From Streptomyces alboniger (GTDB lineage Bacteria; Actinomycetota; Actinomycetes; Streptomycetales; Streptomycetaceae): 64,000 nt of DNA. Shown one piece after another: positions 8,105 through 16,485 of this stretch. Position numbers and translations under genes: made by a program. How positions within the stretch are numbered: position 1 is the stretch's first letter; each line of letters begins with the position of its first letter. Under the pieces are notes generated by a model. The model made no database searches, was not told where the DNA came from, and saw only the letters and a program-made list of their open reading frames with translations. The stretch covers positions 5,580,001-5,644,000 of the forward strand of contig NZ_CP023695.1 in the NCBI RefSeq assembly GCF_008704395.1. Reading direction: 5' to 3'.

Positions 8105-9357
8105 ACGATGACGCGAAGAGCCAGGACGCGAAGGGCCGGGACGTGAAGGGCCAGGAGATGACGACCCCGGCGCAGCCGCAGGGCTCGTCCGAGCCGCTGC
8201 TCAAGGTCGACGGCCTGGTGAAGCACTTCCCCATCAAGAAGGGGCTGCTCCAGCGCCAGGTCGCGGCGGTGCAGGCGGTCGACGGCCTGACCTTCGACGT
8301 GCGCCCCGGTGAGACGCTCGGCGTGGTCGGCGAGTCCGGCTGCGGCAAGTCGACGATGGGGCGGCTGATCACCCGGCTGCTCGAACCGTCCAGCGGTCGC
8401 GTCGAGTTCGAGGGTACGGACATCACGCATCTGAACACCGCCAAGATGCGCCCGCTCCGCCGCGATGTGCAGATGATCTTCCAGGATCCGTACTCGTCGC
8501 TGAACCCCCGGCACACCATCGGCACGATCGTCGGCGCGCCCTTCAAGCTCCAGGGCGTCAAGCCCGAGGGCGGCGTGAAGAAGACCGTGCAGGAGATGCT
8601 GGAGCGCGTCGGCCTCAACCCCGAGCACTACAACCGCTATCCGCACGAGTTCTCCGGCGGTCAGCGCCAGCGCATCGGCATCGCGCGTGCCCTGGCCCTG
8701 CGGCCCAAGCTCGTGGTGGCGGACGAGCCGGTCTCGGCCCTGGACGTCTCCATCCAGGCCCAGGTGGTCAACCTCCTGGACGACCTCCAGGACGAGCTGG
8801 GCCTCACGTACGTGATCATCGCGCACGACCTGTCGGTCATCCGGCACGTCTCGGACCGCATCGCGGTGATGTACCTCGGCAAGATCGTGGAACTGGCGGA
8901 CCGCAAGGACCTCTACTCCACGCCGATGCACCCGTACACCAAGGCGCTGCTCTCCGCCGTGCCGGTGCCCGACCCCAAGCGGCGCGGCACCAAGAGCGAG
9001 CGGATCCTGCTCCGCGGCGACGTCCCCTCGCCGATCGACCCGCCGAGCGGCTGCCGCTTCCACACGCGGTGCTGGAAGGCGACGGCGGTCTGCACGACGA
9101 AGGAGCCGCCGCTGATCCCGCTCGCCTCGGGCCACCAGGTGGCGTGCCACCACCCCGAGAGCGCGGAGGACCAGGCGCCCGAGGACACCGAGCTGCTGTC
9201 AGCCGCCAGGGACGCGATCGAGGTGGTGACGGTGGTCGCCAAGGCGGAGGAGACGGCGGCGGAGCCGGCTGCGCCTGCGGTGGCCGCGGGGGAGTCCTCG
9301 GACAAGCAGACGTCAGACAAGCAGACGTCAGACAAGCAGGACCCGCCCGAGAAGTAG
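8101..9357 (+). CDS. Peptide ABC transporter ATPase, OppF type, with repeat tail
   Basis: A 418-residue ATPase, longer than usual OppF proteins (about 330-350). Walker A GESGCGKS, MIFQDPYSSLNP, FSGGQRQR signature, VVADEPVSALD and IIAHDLSV are intact; the C-terminal CRFHTRCWKA cysteines are present. GTG 8101 overlaps the upstream stop (GTGA); ATG 8158 is a second possibility and would remove a Lys/Asp-rich lead-in (SQDAKGRDVKGQE). The last roughly 75 residues are an acidic/Ala-rich low-complexity extension ending in SDKQT repeats encoded by 15-base tandem repeats, unlike the family. A strong terminator follows at 9365, making this the last gene of the operon. Confidence 0.92.
   Translation: MNDDAKSQDAKGRDVKGQEMTTPAQPQGSSEPLLKVDGLVKHFPIKKGLLQRQVAAVQAVDGLTFDVRPGETLGVVGESGCGKSTMGRLITRLLEPSSGRVEFEGTDITHLNTAKMRPLRRDVQMIFQDPYSSLNPRHTIGTIVGAPFKLQGVKPEGGVKKTVQEMLERVGLNPEHYNRYPHEFSGGQRQRIGIARALALRPKLVVADEPVSALDVSIQAQVVNLLDDLQDELGLTYVIIAHDLSVIRHVSDRIAVMYLGKIVELADRKDLYSTPMHPYTKALLSAVPVPDPKRRGTKSERILLRGDVPSPIDPPSGCRFHTRCWKATAVCTTKEPPLIPLASGHQVACHHPESAEDQAPEDTELLSAARDAIEVVTVVAKAEETAAEPAAPAVAAGESSDKQTSDKQTSDKQDPPEK
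9301..9339 (+). repeat. 15-bp tandem repeat inside the OppF tail
   Basis: The unit GACAAGCAGACGTCA occurs at 9301-9315 and 9316-9330, with a partial third copy at 9331-9339. It encodes DKQTS repeats. The A-rich composition differs from the surrounding coding sequence, and the in-frame period suggests expansion by slippage. Confidence 0.85.
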
Positions 9358-9364
9358 CGTGACC

Positions 9365-9405
9365 GCCGACGGGAGGGCGCGAGAACACCGCGCCCTCCCG
9401 TCGGC
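9365..9405 (+). terminator. Perfect 17-bp hairpin terminator of the opp operon
   Basis: The arms 9365-9381 and 9389-9405 are perfect reverse complements (17 bp) around a 7-base loop. It starts 8 bases after the OppF stop. There is no U-tract, as is usual for Streptomyces terminators. Confidence 0.85.
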
Positions 9406-9634
9406 ACGTCCGCGTCAGGCGCCCGTGCGAGGCGCCCCGCCGGACCCGGCGACGACACGCCGGCTCCCCGGAACGCCTCCTCGGCGGCCTTGCCCTCGAA
9501 CCAACTGTGTCATTGCCATTCCCTGTGAGACTTTCGCCAGGAAAGCAGCGCAAACCCCTGCTCAACGCCCGCCGACCCTCAATCCGAGGCGAGGGCGGGG
9601 AAGAGCCCGCCCCGCCCGCGGGTAACAATGGCGC

Positions 9635-10309
9635 GTGCTCCAGGACCTGTTCACACCCTCCGTCCAGCACGCGCTGGACATCGTGGGGATCTTCGTCTTC
9701 GCGATCTCCGGCGCGCTGCTCGCCGTGCGCAAGAACTTCGACGTCTTCGGCATCGCCGTCCTCGCCGAGGTCACGGCGCTGGGCGGAGGGCTCTTCCGCG
9801 ACCTGGTCATCGGAGCGGTGCCACCGGCCGCCTTCACCGACCTCGGCTACTTCATCACCCCGCTCCTCGCTGCCGCGCTGGTCTTCTTCCTCCACCCCGA
9901 GGTCGAGCGCACCCAGCTCGCGGTGAACGTGTTCGACGCGGCCGGCCTCGGCCTCTTCTGCGTCGCGGGCACGACCAAGGCGTACGACTACGGTCTCGGC
10001 CTCACCGCGTCGGCCGCCCTCGGCCTGATGACCGCGGTGGGCGGCGGTGTGCTGCGCGACATCGTCGCCAACGAAGTGCCCTCGCTCGTCCGCTGGGACC
10101 GCGACCTGTACGCCGTGCCCGCCATCGTGGGCGCCACGATGGTCGCCCTGTGCATCCGCTACGACCAGCTGACGGCGTTCACCAGCGCCCTCGCCGTCGT
10201 CACGACGTTCGTCCTGCGACTCCTCGCGCTGCACTACCACTGGCGGGCGCCGCGCGCCTGGAACCGCCGGTCGACGGCGACGGAGGCGGAGGTGCGGGAG
10301 ACGCCGTAG
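9635..10309 (+). CDS. TRIC-type (UPF0126/YicG) membrane channel protein
   Basis: A 224-residue membrane protein made of two homologous three-helix halves plus a seventh helix. The two Gly-rich signature turns are both present: ALGGGLFRDLVIG (about residue 50) and AVGGGVLRDIVANEVP (about residue 135). Prokaryotic members of this family are trimeric potassium/cation channels; the physiological role in Streptomyces is unknown. GTG 9635 is the only sensible start before the first helix. A -10-like TAACAAT sits at 9623-9629, so the mRNA may be leaderless. The 277 bases before it contain the opp terminator but no gene I can support. Confidence 0.88.
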   Translation: MLQDLFTPSVQHALDIVGIFVFAISGALLAVRKNFDVFGIAVLAEVTALGGGLFRDLVIGAVPPAAFTDLGYFITPLLAAALVFFLHPEVERTQLAVNVFDAAGLGLFCVAGTTKAYDYGLGLTASAALGLMTAVGGGVLRDIVANEVPSLVRWDRDLYAVPAIVGATMVALCIRYDQLTAFTSALAVVTTFVLRLLALHYHWRAPRAWNRRSTATEAEVRETP

Positions 10310-10356
10310 GGCGTGAAAAGCTACCGCTCAGTAATTACATGTTGTACGTTGCTGCC

Positions 10357-11226
10357 ATGGCAACGGCAGCATCCCTCCCGGCAGCGGTGCCCGCGAGCAT
10401 CGGCGACAGCGAGTTCGACCGCGACACCGCGGTCACCCGGCGCGAGCCCGGCGTCTACGACACCGAACTCTCCGCCGGCTGGACGATCATCAGCGCCGTC
10501 AACGGCGGCTACCTCCTGGCCGTCATCGGCCGCGCCCTCGCCGACGCCCTGCCGCACGCCGACCCGTTCACCATCTCCGCGCACTACCTCACCGCGTCCA
10601 GCCCGGGACCCGCCGTGATCCGCACGGACGTGGTGCGCGCCGGCCGCTCCCTCTCCACCGGGCAGGCCTCCCTCTTCCAGTACGACGAGGAGGGCCGGGA
10701 GATCGAACGGATCCGTGTGCTCGCCTCGTACGGAGATCTCGACGCGCTCCCGGACGACGTCCGTACGACCGCGAAGCCGCCCGTGATCCCGCCCCTCGAC
10801 CAGTGCTTCGGCGCCCAGGACGCCCCGGACCACCGCCCGGTGCCCGGCAGCTCCGCCATCGCCGACCGCCTCTTCCTCAAGCTCGACCCCGCCACCCTCG
10901 GCTGGGCGCTCGGGCAGCCCTCGGGCAAGGGCGAGATGCGCGCCTGGTTCGGCCTCGCGGACGGCCGCGACGCCGACCCGCTGTCGCTGCTGCTCGCGGT
11001 GGACGCGCTGCCGCCGACCGCCTTCGAGATGGGCCTGAGCGGCTGGGTGCCCACGGTGGAACTCACGGTGCACGTCCGCCACCGCCCCGCCCCGGGCCCG
11101 CTGCGCGTCGCCATCACCACGCGGAACCTCGCGGGCGGCTTCCTGGAGGAGGACGCCGAGGTCTGGGACAGCGAGGACCGCCTGGTCGCGCAGTCCCGCC
11201 AGCTGGCCAGGGCGCGGCTCTCCTAG
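10357..11226 (+). CDS. Thioesterase family protein (TesB-like double hot-dog)
   Basis: A 289-residue soluble protein. An N-terminal hot-dog-like half includes GWTIISAVNGGYLLAVIGRA and PFTISAHYLTAS (about residues 35-85); a C-terminal half includes PTAFEMGLSGWVPTVELTVH. The NGGY...HYL pattern is typical of acyl-CoA thioesterase-like proteins in actinobacteria. The acyl substrate is unknown. ATG 10357 was chosen; ATG 10339 is in frame and adds six residues. The AT-rich stretch at 10330-10350, unusual here, probably contains the promoter, and TACGTT at 10345-10350 would place the start of transcription near the ATG (leaderless). Confidence 0.75.
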   Translation: MATAASLPAAVPASIGDSEFDRDTAVTRREPGVYDTELSAGWTIISAVNGGYLLAVIGRALADALPHADPFTISAHYLTASSPGPAVIRTDVVRAGRSLSTGQASLFQYDEEGREIERIRVLASYGDLDALPDDVRTTAKPPVIPPLDQCFGAQDAPDHRPVPGSSAIADRLFLKLDPATLGWALGQPSGKGEMRAWFGLADGRDADPLSLLLAVDALPPTAFEMGLSGWVPTVELTVHVRHRPAPGPLRVAITTRNLAGGFLEEDAEVWDSEDRLVAQSRQLARARLS

Positions 11227-11253
11227 GGGCAAAGGGGCAAAGGGGCAAAGGGG
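11226..11253 (+). repeat. 8-bp tandem repeat GGGGCAAA
   Basis: Three perfect copies of GGGGCAAA (11226-11249), followed by a broken fourth (GGGGCGCC), begin at the last base of the thioesterase stop codon and fill the gap before the WYL regulator. This is a simple slippage-prone repeat. Confidence 0.85.
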
Positions 11254-11306
11254 CGCCGGGGTGACAGGGGCATGCGGGTCGGCCGGCGTGGGAGATCCTG
11301 GACGGC

Positions 11307-12293
11307 GTGAAAGCTGACCGGCTGCTCTCGATCCTGCTGCTGCTCCAGACCCGCGGCCGGGTGCCCGCGCATGAACTCGCCGAGCGCCTGGAGGTCTCGG
11401 TCCGCACGATCTACCGTGACGTCGAGGCCCTGTCCGCCTCCGGGGTCCCGGTCTACGCCGAGCGCGGGCGGCACGGCGGCATCGAGCTGCTGGCCGGGTT
11501 CCGCACCGATGTGACGGGGCTGACCGCCGACGAGTCGCGGGCCCTGTTCGTCCTCGCCGCGCAGGGCGCGCACGCCGCGCTCGGCCTGGACGACGCGCTC
11601 GGCTCCGCGCTGCGCAAGGTCATGGCCGCACTGCCCGCCCCGCACCGGCCCGGCGCCGAGCTGGCGAGCCGCCGCATCCTCGTCGACGCCTCGCGCTGGA
11701 TGGCGGGGCCGGGGCCGGGCGCCGATCTGGAAGTGCTCCAGGACGCGGTCTTCGCCGACCGCCGTCTGCGGCTGCGCTATCGGCACAGCGGCACCGTGGA
11801 GCCGAGGACGTACACCGTCGACCCGTACGGCCTGGTCTCCAAGGCCGGCGTCTGGTACCTCGTCGCCGACCTGCGCGGCGGCCCGCGCCTCTTCCGCGCC
11901 GACCGGGTCCGCTCGGCGGCCCTCACCGACGCCCCGGTCCAGCGCCGCGCCGGTGTCGAACTGGCCGACGTATGGGCGGCGTTGAAGCGGCAGGTGGAGC
12001 AGCGTCCGGGCACCATCGAGGTGACGGCCCGGGTGCGCCGCTCCCGTTTCGAGCTGTTCCTGCGCCTCAACGGCACGGCGATCACCCACCTGCCCGAGGG
12101 CGAGGGCGAGGCGGGCGGCGGTGAGTGGGTCACGGTCCGGCTGGCCTATCAGTTCGTGGGCGAGGCCAAGACGTTGCTGCCCTTCGCCGATCACGTCGAA
12201 GTGCTGTCGCCGCCCGAGGTGCGTGACGAACTCGCGGCAGCCGCGGCGGCCGTCACCGCGATGTACGCAGGAAACGGTCCAGTTCACCGGTGA
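11307..12293 (+). CDS. HTH-WYL transcriptional regulator (YafY/DeoR type)
   Basis: A 328-residue regulator. An N-terminal winged helix (residues 1-60; RLLSILLLLQTRGRV and LEVSVRTIYRDVEAL) is followed by a WYL ligand-binding domain (about residues 140-220, with TYTVDPYGLVSKAGVWYLVADLR) and a WYL C-terminal extension (about 230-315). Relatives sense nucleic-acid fragments or small ligands and regulate stress or repair genes. GTG 11307 has a GGGAGATCC sequence upstream. The 3' end overlaps the convergent hydrolase gene by 41 bases. The target is unknown. Confidence 0.85.
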   Translation: MKADRLLSILLLLQTRGRVPAHELAERLEVSVRTIYRDVEALSASGVPVYAERGRHGGIELLAGFRTDVTGLTADESRALFVLAAQGAHAALGLDDALGSALRKVMAALPAPHRPGAELASRRILVDASRWMAGPGPGADLEVLQDAVFADRRLRLRYRHSGTVEPRTYTVDPYGLVSKAGVWYLVADLRGGPRLFRADRVRSAALTDAPVQRRAGVELADVWAALKRQVEQRPGTIEVTARVRRSRFELFLRLNGTAITHLPEGEGEAGGGEWVTVRLAYQFVGEAKTLLPFADHVEVLSPPEVRDELAAAAAAVTAMYAGNGPVHR

Positions 12294-13098
12294 GTTCGGC
12301 GGGCGCGTCCTCCTGTACGAGGTGGCCCGCGCCCTCGATCAGGCGAAGCTCGGCGCCGGGGATCGCCCGGGCCAGCTCACGGCCGCGCTCCACCGGGATC
12401 CAGGTGTCCTCGACGCCCCAGCAGATGAGCACGGGCAGGTCCAACTCCCCGTACCTGCCCTGGATCTCGTCGGTGTAGCGCTGGTCGTTCTGCTCGATCT
12501 GCCGGTAGAAGGCGGGCCTGCCCTCGTCCGTGCACCAGGCGGCGACCAGCCGGTCGAGGACCGCGGGGTGCAGCCCGCGGTGGCTCGCGGAGCCGACGTA
12601 CTCGCGGACGAGCGCTTCGTGCAGGTTGGGCGGCAGCTGGCCGAAGATCCCCGCGTGCGCGCCCAGCAGCCGGTAGGTGGGGGAGCCCCACGGGGCGAGG
12701 GCCACCGGGTCGACGAGGGCGAGGCGGTCGTAGCGGGCGCCGTGCAGCAGGTGCGCGCGCAGGGCGACACAGCCGCCGAAGTCGTGGGCGAGGACGGCGG
12801 GACGCTCAAGGCCCCAGTGGTCGAGCAGTTCGGCGAGGACGCGCCCCTGCGCGGCGAGCGACACGTCCTGCCCGTCCCGCATCTCGGATGCGCCATAACC
12901 GGCCAAGTCCCATACGTGGACGCGGTGGTCGCGCGCGAGGGCACGGGCGACGCCTCGCCAGACGTACGACGAGAAGGGCGTGCCGTGGACCAGTACGACG
13001 GGCGGGGCGTCGGCGGGGCCGAGCGCGGCCCAGCGGATCGTGCCCGACGAGCTGGGGAAGGTGCGGTCGAGCGGCCAGGTGTCACGCGCGTTCGTCAT
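12253..13098 (-). CDS. Alpha/beta hydrolase with Asp nucleophile (haloalkane dehalogenase-like)
   Basis: A 281-residue alpha/beta hydrolase. VVLVHGTPFSSYVWRGV gives the oxyanion-hole HG motif. The nucleophile elbow is LAHDFGG, with Asp in place of the Ser of esterases. A cap domain follows (about residues 135-205), and the catalytic His is in GAGHLVQEDAP. An Asp nucleophile is the mark of haloalkane dehalogenases and epoxide hydrolases, so this is not a simple esterase; the substrate is unknown. The ATG at 13098 is the natural start. The 3' end runs 41 bases into the convergent WYL gene. The TetR gene just upstream is on the same strand. Confidence 0.82.
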   Translation of the reverse strand: MTNARDTWPLDRTFPSSSGTIRWAALGPADAPPVVLVHGTPFSSYVWRGVARALARDHRVHVWDLAGYGASEMRDGQDVSLAAQGRVLAELLDHWGLERPAVLAHDFGGCVALRAHLLHGARYDRLALVDPVALAPWGSPTYRLLGAHAGIFGQLPPNLHEALVREYVGSASHRGLHPAVLDRLVAAWCTDEGRPAFYRQIEQNDQRYTDEIQGRYGELDLPVLICWGVEDTWIPVERGRELARAIPGAELRLIEGAGHLVQEDAPAELTGELDRFLRTSR

Positions 13099-13200
13099 GA
13101 CCGTAGAGGGTAGTTGCCCCTTACGTGAGAGTCGAGGACCCGCCGACCGCGAGAGTCGAGGACCTGTCGGCAGGGGAGTTGGCGGCCACGGCCCCGGTGG

Positions 13201-13848
13201 TCAGTGCTCGTCCAGCCAGTGGCGGCGGCCGAGACCGACGAGCCGCAGCCGGCGGCGCGCGGTGGCCGCCACCCGCTCCGTCGCTCCCGGGTCGCCCTCC
13301 GCCTCCATGAGCGCCGACGCGGTCATCACCATGTGGTCGACGTACATCCCGGCGAGCATCAGGAGATCGTCCTCGGCCCAGCCCGCCGCCTCCGGCTCCC
13401 GGGCGAACTGGTCCTTCACCTCCTGGGCGAACAGGGCGAGTTGACCGCCTATCGCGGCGCGCACCGCCTGCACGCCGCCGTGCTTCTCGCGAGCGATGAA
13501 GCGGACGTGGGCGGGGTGGGTGCGGACGTAGGCGGCGATCAGATCGACGGTGGCGGCGATGCGCTCCTCCCCGTCGTCCTCGCCCGCGCTGTCGCCGGTC
13601 GCGGAGAGCAGGGCGGTCAGTGCCGTGTGCAAGCTGCCGAGCGCCTCTTCGACGAGGGCGACGCCGAGGTCGGCGGTGTCGCGGAAGTGCCGGTAGAAGG
13701 CGGTCGGAGCGACCCCCACGGCACGGGTGACCTCGCGCAGGCCCAGGCTGCTGAGGCTCTGCTCCTCCAACAGCTGGAGCGCCGCGTCGAGGAGCGCCTG
13801 CCGGGTCTTCTGCTTCTGGGCCTGCCGGATGCCGAGAGTGTGACTCAT
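13201..13848 (-). CDS. TetR-family repressor
   Basis: A 215-residue regulator with a TetR HTH at residues 12-58 (KTRQALLDAALQLLEEQ, REVTRAVGVAPTAFYRHFRD). The C-terminal domain is helical and contains a RFIAREKHGG segment seen in TetR regulators of lipid or membrane genes. It is divergent from a small membrane-protein gene. The intergenic space holds two near-identical operator-like sites (13859-13870 and 13914-13925), so autoregulation plus control of the 13984 gene is the simplest reading. The effector is unknown. Confidence 0.9.
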   Translation of the reverse strand: MSHTLGIRQAQKQKTRQALLDAALQLLEEQSLSSLGLREVTRAVGVAPTAFYRHFRDTADLGVALVEEALGSLHTALTALLSATGDSAGEDDGEERIAATVDLIAAYVRTHPAHVRFIAREKHGGVQAVRAAIGGQLALFAQEVKDQFAREPEAAGWAEDDLLMLAGMYVDHMVMTASALMEAEGDPGATERVAATARRRLRLVGLGRRHWLDEH

Positions 13849-13858
13849 ACCATGCAGT

Positions 13859-13925
13859 TAACAACTGTTCTCCGAGTTTTGAAAGCGCGGAGCGGAGTAC
13901 TCTCTAAGTGAGTGAACAGTTGTTA
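13859..13925 (+). promoter_or_regulatory. Paired TetR operator between divergent genes
   Basis: TAACAACTGTTC (13859-13870) and its exact reverse complement GAACAGTTGTTA (13914-13925) lie 55 bases apart centre to centre, about five helical turns. Each arm is itself nearly palindromic (8 of 10 positions in AACAACTGTT), as expected for a dimer-binding site. The AT-rich arms stand out from their surroundings. Confidence 0.7.
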
Positions 13926-13983
13926 CCACAAGCGTTCACCGAGCGGGCTCGAAGGGCCCGTTCGCCGATTGGAGAGGGATCTC

Positions 13984-14136
13984 ATGCTCTTCCTTGTCGC
14001 CGCCCTGCTCCTGCTGGGTGTCGCCATGGGTTCCGTGGCCCACCTCCCGCTGCCGGTCACTTTGGTCGCCGCCGTGGTCATCGGCGCCTGGCTCGCGGTC
14101 TTCGCGATCCGCGAGCGCCACACGCGCCACCACTGA
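13984..14136 (+). CDS. Small two-helix membrane protein, 50 aa
   Basis: A 50-residue protein made of two hydrophobic helices (LFLVAALLLLGVAMG and PVTLVAAVVIGAWLAVFAI) and a basic His/Arg-rich tail. ATG 13984 was chosen because GGAGAGGG lies about 7 bases upstream; the longer GTG at 13912 would start inside the operator. No known domain is recognised. Its place directly behind a TetR-type double operator makes it a likely regulated target, perhaps with the next gene, which is also a small membrane protein. Confidence 0.7.
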   Translation: MLFLVAALLLLGVAMGSVAHLPLPVTLVAAVVIGAWLAVFAIRERHTRHH

Positions 14137-14188
14137 GCGGCCGTCACCCCCGGCCCGTACGGCACCTCCATCCGCAAGGAGTCCGACC

Positions 14189-14491
14189 ATGGCACTCACC
14201 GCCGAACGCACCGCCGAGCCCGTCACCGGCCGCGCCCCCGAGCGCCCCACCGGACGCCGGGACACCGACGGCATGGCCGTCGCCTCCTTCGTCTGCGGCC
14301 TCCTCGGACTGCTCGTCCTGAACATCTTTCTCGGCCCCGTCGCGATCGTCCTCGCGGGCCTCGCCCTGCGCCGCGGCACCGCCCGGCGGGGCCGCGCGCT
14401 GCTCGGACTCGGGCTCGGCGTGGCCGACCTCGTGGTCCTCGCCTCGCTCGTCGCGATGGACAACACCGTGTCCTGGGGTGTCGCAGGCTGA
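14189..14491 (+). CDS. DUF4190-like small membrane protein
   Basis: A 100-residue protein with a charged N-terminal tail (residues 1-27) and two membrane helices separated by a basic turn (MAVASFVCGLLGLLVLNIFLG, ALRRGTARRGRALLGLGLGVAD). The helix-basic turn-Gly-rich helix pattern is typical of DUF4190 proteins. AAGGAG at 14176-14181 gives an ideal ribosome site for ATG 14189. Only 52 bases separate it from the 50-aa gene, so they may form a small operon under the TetR operator. Function unknown. Confidence 0.75.
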   Translation: MALTAERTAEPVTGRAPERPTGRRDTDGMAVASFVCGLLGLLVLNIFLGPVAIVLAGLALRRGTARRGRALLGLGLGVADLVVLASLVAMDNTVSWGVAG

Positions 14492-14523
14492 TACCGCCGG
14501 GTCGTCCGGCGCCGCACGGCTCG

Positions 14524-14529
14524 TAGAAT
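14524..14529 (+). promoter_or_regulatory. -10-like hexamer of the cysteine desulfurase gene
   Basis: TAGAAT lies 10 bases before ATG 14540, so transcription would start about 3-4 bases before the start codon (essentially leaderless). A matching -35 is not clear. Confidence 0.45.
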
Positions 14530-14539
14530 CGTGCGCACC

Positions 14540-15709
14540 ATGGCCTACCTCGACCACGCAGCGACCACCCCGATGCTCCCGGAGGCGATCGCGGCGATGA
14601 CCGCGCAGATCGCCGCCACCGGCAACGCCTCCTCGCTGCACGCGGCGGGCCGCCGGGCGCGCCGAACCGTCGAGGAGGCCCGCGAGACGCTCGCCGAGTC
14701 GCTCGGCGCCAGGCCCAGCGAGGTGGTCTTCACCTCCGGCGGCACCGAAGCCGACAACCTCGCCGTGAAGGGCCTGTACTGGGCCCGCCGCGACGCGCGA
14801 CCGGCCCGCACCCGCGTCCTCGCCAGCCCCGTCGAACACCACGCGGTCCTCGACGCCGTCCACTGGCTCGGCGAGCACGAGGGCGCCACCGTCGAGTACC
14901 TGCCCGTCGACGCCCACGGCCGCGTCCACCCCGACGCGCTGCGCGAGGCGATCGAGCGCGGCCCCGACGATGTCGCCCTGGCCACCGTCATGTGGGCCAA
15001 CAACGAAATCGGCACGATCCAGCCGGTCCGTGAACTGGCCGACGTCGCCGCCGAGTTCGGCATCCCGCTGCACGCCGACGCCGTGCAGGCCTACGGACAG
15101 GTCCCCGTCGACTTCGACGCCTCCGGGCTCGCCGCGATGACCATCTCCGGACACAAGATCGGCGGCCCCTACGGCATCGGGGCGCTGCTGCTCGGCCGGG
15201 AGTACAGCCCCGTGCCGGTGCTGCACGGCGGCGGCCAGGAGCGGCACGTGCGCTCCGGGACGCTGGACGTGCCCGCCATCGCCGCCTTCGCCGTCGCGGG
15301 GGAGTACGCGGCCGAGCACCGGGAGCGGTTCGCCGCCGAGATCGGCGCCCTGCGCGACGACCTGGTGGCCGCGGTCCGCTCGGCCGTCCCCGAGGCGGTC
15401 CTCGGCGGCGACCCGTCCCCGGCGGGACGGCTGCCCGCCAACGCGCACTTCACCTTCCCCGGCTGCGAGGGCGACTCCCTGCTGCTCCTCCTCGACGCGC
15501 AGGGGATCGAGTGCTCCACCGGGTCGGCGTGCACGGCGGGCATCGCCCAGCCCAGCCACGTCCTGCTCGCCACCGGCACCGACCCGGACCTCGCGCGCGG
15601 CACCCTGCGCTTCTCCTTCGGCCACACGTCGACCAAGGCGGACGTCGAGGCGGTCGCGGCGGCGATCGGCCCGGCGGTGGAGCGGGCGCGCACGGCGGGG
15701 CTGAGCTGA
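14540..15709 (+). CDS. Cysteine desulfurase (NifS/IscS type)
   Basis: A 389-residue PLP enzyme that takes sulfur from cysteine and forms an enzyme persulfide. It begins [11 protein letters not shown], the usual N-terminus. The PLP lysine is in [12 protein letters not shown], preceded by the [10 protein letters not shown] segment (Asp contacts the PLP nitrogen). The catalytic Cys is in [13 protein letters not shown] 14540 was chosen; GTG 14531 is in frame but overlaps the promoter context. The tRNA 2-thiouridylase gene lies 780 bases downstream on the same strand, so this enzyme probably supplies sulfur for it, as IscS does for MnmA in E. coli. Confidence 0.93.
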   Translation: MAYLDHAATTPMLPEAIAAMTAQIAATGNASSLHAAGRRARRTVEEARETLAESLGARPSEVVFTSGGTEADNLAVKGLYWARRDARPARTRVLASPVEHHAVLDAVHWLGEHEGATVEYLPVDAHGRVHPDALREAIERGPDDVALATVMWANNEIGTIQPVRELADVAAEFGIPLHADAVQAYGQVPVDFDASGLAAMTISGHKIGGPYGIGALLLGREYSPVPVLHGGGQERHVRSGTLDVPAIAAFAVAGEYAAEHRERFAAEIGALRDDLVAAVRSAVPEAVLGGDPSPAGRLPANAHFTFPGCEGDSLLLLLDAQGIECSTGSACTAGIAQPSHVLLATGTDPDLARGTLRFSFGHTSTKADVEAVAAAIGPAVERARTAGLS

Positions 15710-15740
15710 GGCGGGACCGAGCCGATCCGCCGGACAGGTT

Positions 15741-16424
15741 CTAGGCCTTCCTGCCGGGCGCTTCGAGCCGCTCGCGCGCGGCGCGGACCAAGCGCAGGTA
15801 CCGGTCCCAGTCCCAGTGCGGGCCGGGGTCCGTGTGGTCCGTGCCCGGCACCTCGACGTGCCCGATGATGTGCTTGCGGTCCACCGGGATGTCGTACCGC
15901 TCACATATTCCGGCCGTGAGCCGCGCCGACGAGGCGTACATCGCGGCCGTGAAGGACGACTTGTCGTCGACGAAGCCCTCGTGCTCGATGCCCACGCTGC
16001 GTTCGTTGTAGCCCCTGTCGCCCGCGTGGAACGCCACGTCCAGCTCGCGGATCATCTGCGCCACATGCCCGTCCTTGCGCACCACGTAGTGCGTGGCGGC
16101 GCGGTGGGCGGGGTCCTTGAAGACGCGCAGCGCCGTCGCGTACCCGCCCTGGACCACGTGGATGATGACGCGGTCGATGGTGTAGTCGTCGGGGCGGTCC
16201 GCTCGGCGCCAGTTGTAGGCCGAGGCGGCGGTCCACTGCGCGCCCTTGGCGTCGACCTCGCCCTCCTTGCGCTTCTTGACCACACCGGGCATGCGCCACC
16301 ACAGCCGCCCCAGGTCGTCCCTGGCGAACACGGCCGTGCCGAAGGCGGCCGCGCCGCCCCCGATCAGCAGGGCGCGCCGGCTCACTCCGCGGCCTCCCGG
16401 CTTCTGCCCCTCTGGTTCCCCCAT
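15741..16424 (-). CDS. Tat-exported N-acetylmuramoyl-L-alanine amidase (amidase_2)
   Basis: A 227-residue cell-wall amidase. The N-terminus has a twin-arginine-like signal ([20 protein letters not shown]). The amidase_2/PGRP domain spans about residues 65-215: IIHVVQGG carries the first zinc His, [15 protein letters not shown] and the [11 protein letters not shown] strand follow, and [14 protein letters not shown] carries the second His and the Asp/Cys-equivalent region. The family cleaves the amide bond between MurNAc and L-Ala. Encoded on the opposite strand between two sulfur-transfer genes, with no functional link evident. Confidence 0.9.
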   Translation of the reverse strand: MGEPEGQKPGGRGVSRRALLIGGGAAAFGTAVFARDDLGRLWWRMPGVVKKRKEGEVDAKGAQWTAASAYNWRRADRPDDYTIDRVIIHVVQGGYATALRVFKDPAHRAATHYVVRKDGHVAQMIRELDVAFHAGDRGYNERSVGIEHEGFVDDKSSFTAAMYASSARLTAGICERYDIPVDRKHIIGHVEVPGTDHTDPGPHWDWDRYLRLVRAARERLEAPGRKA

Positions 16425-16485
16425 ACGATCGTCAACGCTTACTCACGGGCGTCCGGTTCCCGCGGGCCCGTACTCTGTTAGAGCT

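Noticed and set aside
9301..9339. Possible mobile-element terminal repeat
   Set aside because: In-frame coding repeat with no transposase, inverted ends or target duplication nearby.
11226..11253. Possible CRISPR or regulatory repeat array
   Set aside because: Three perfect 8-base copies without spacers are a simple sequence repeat.
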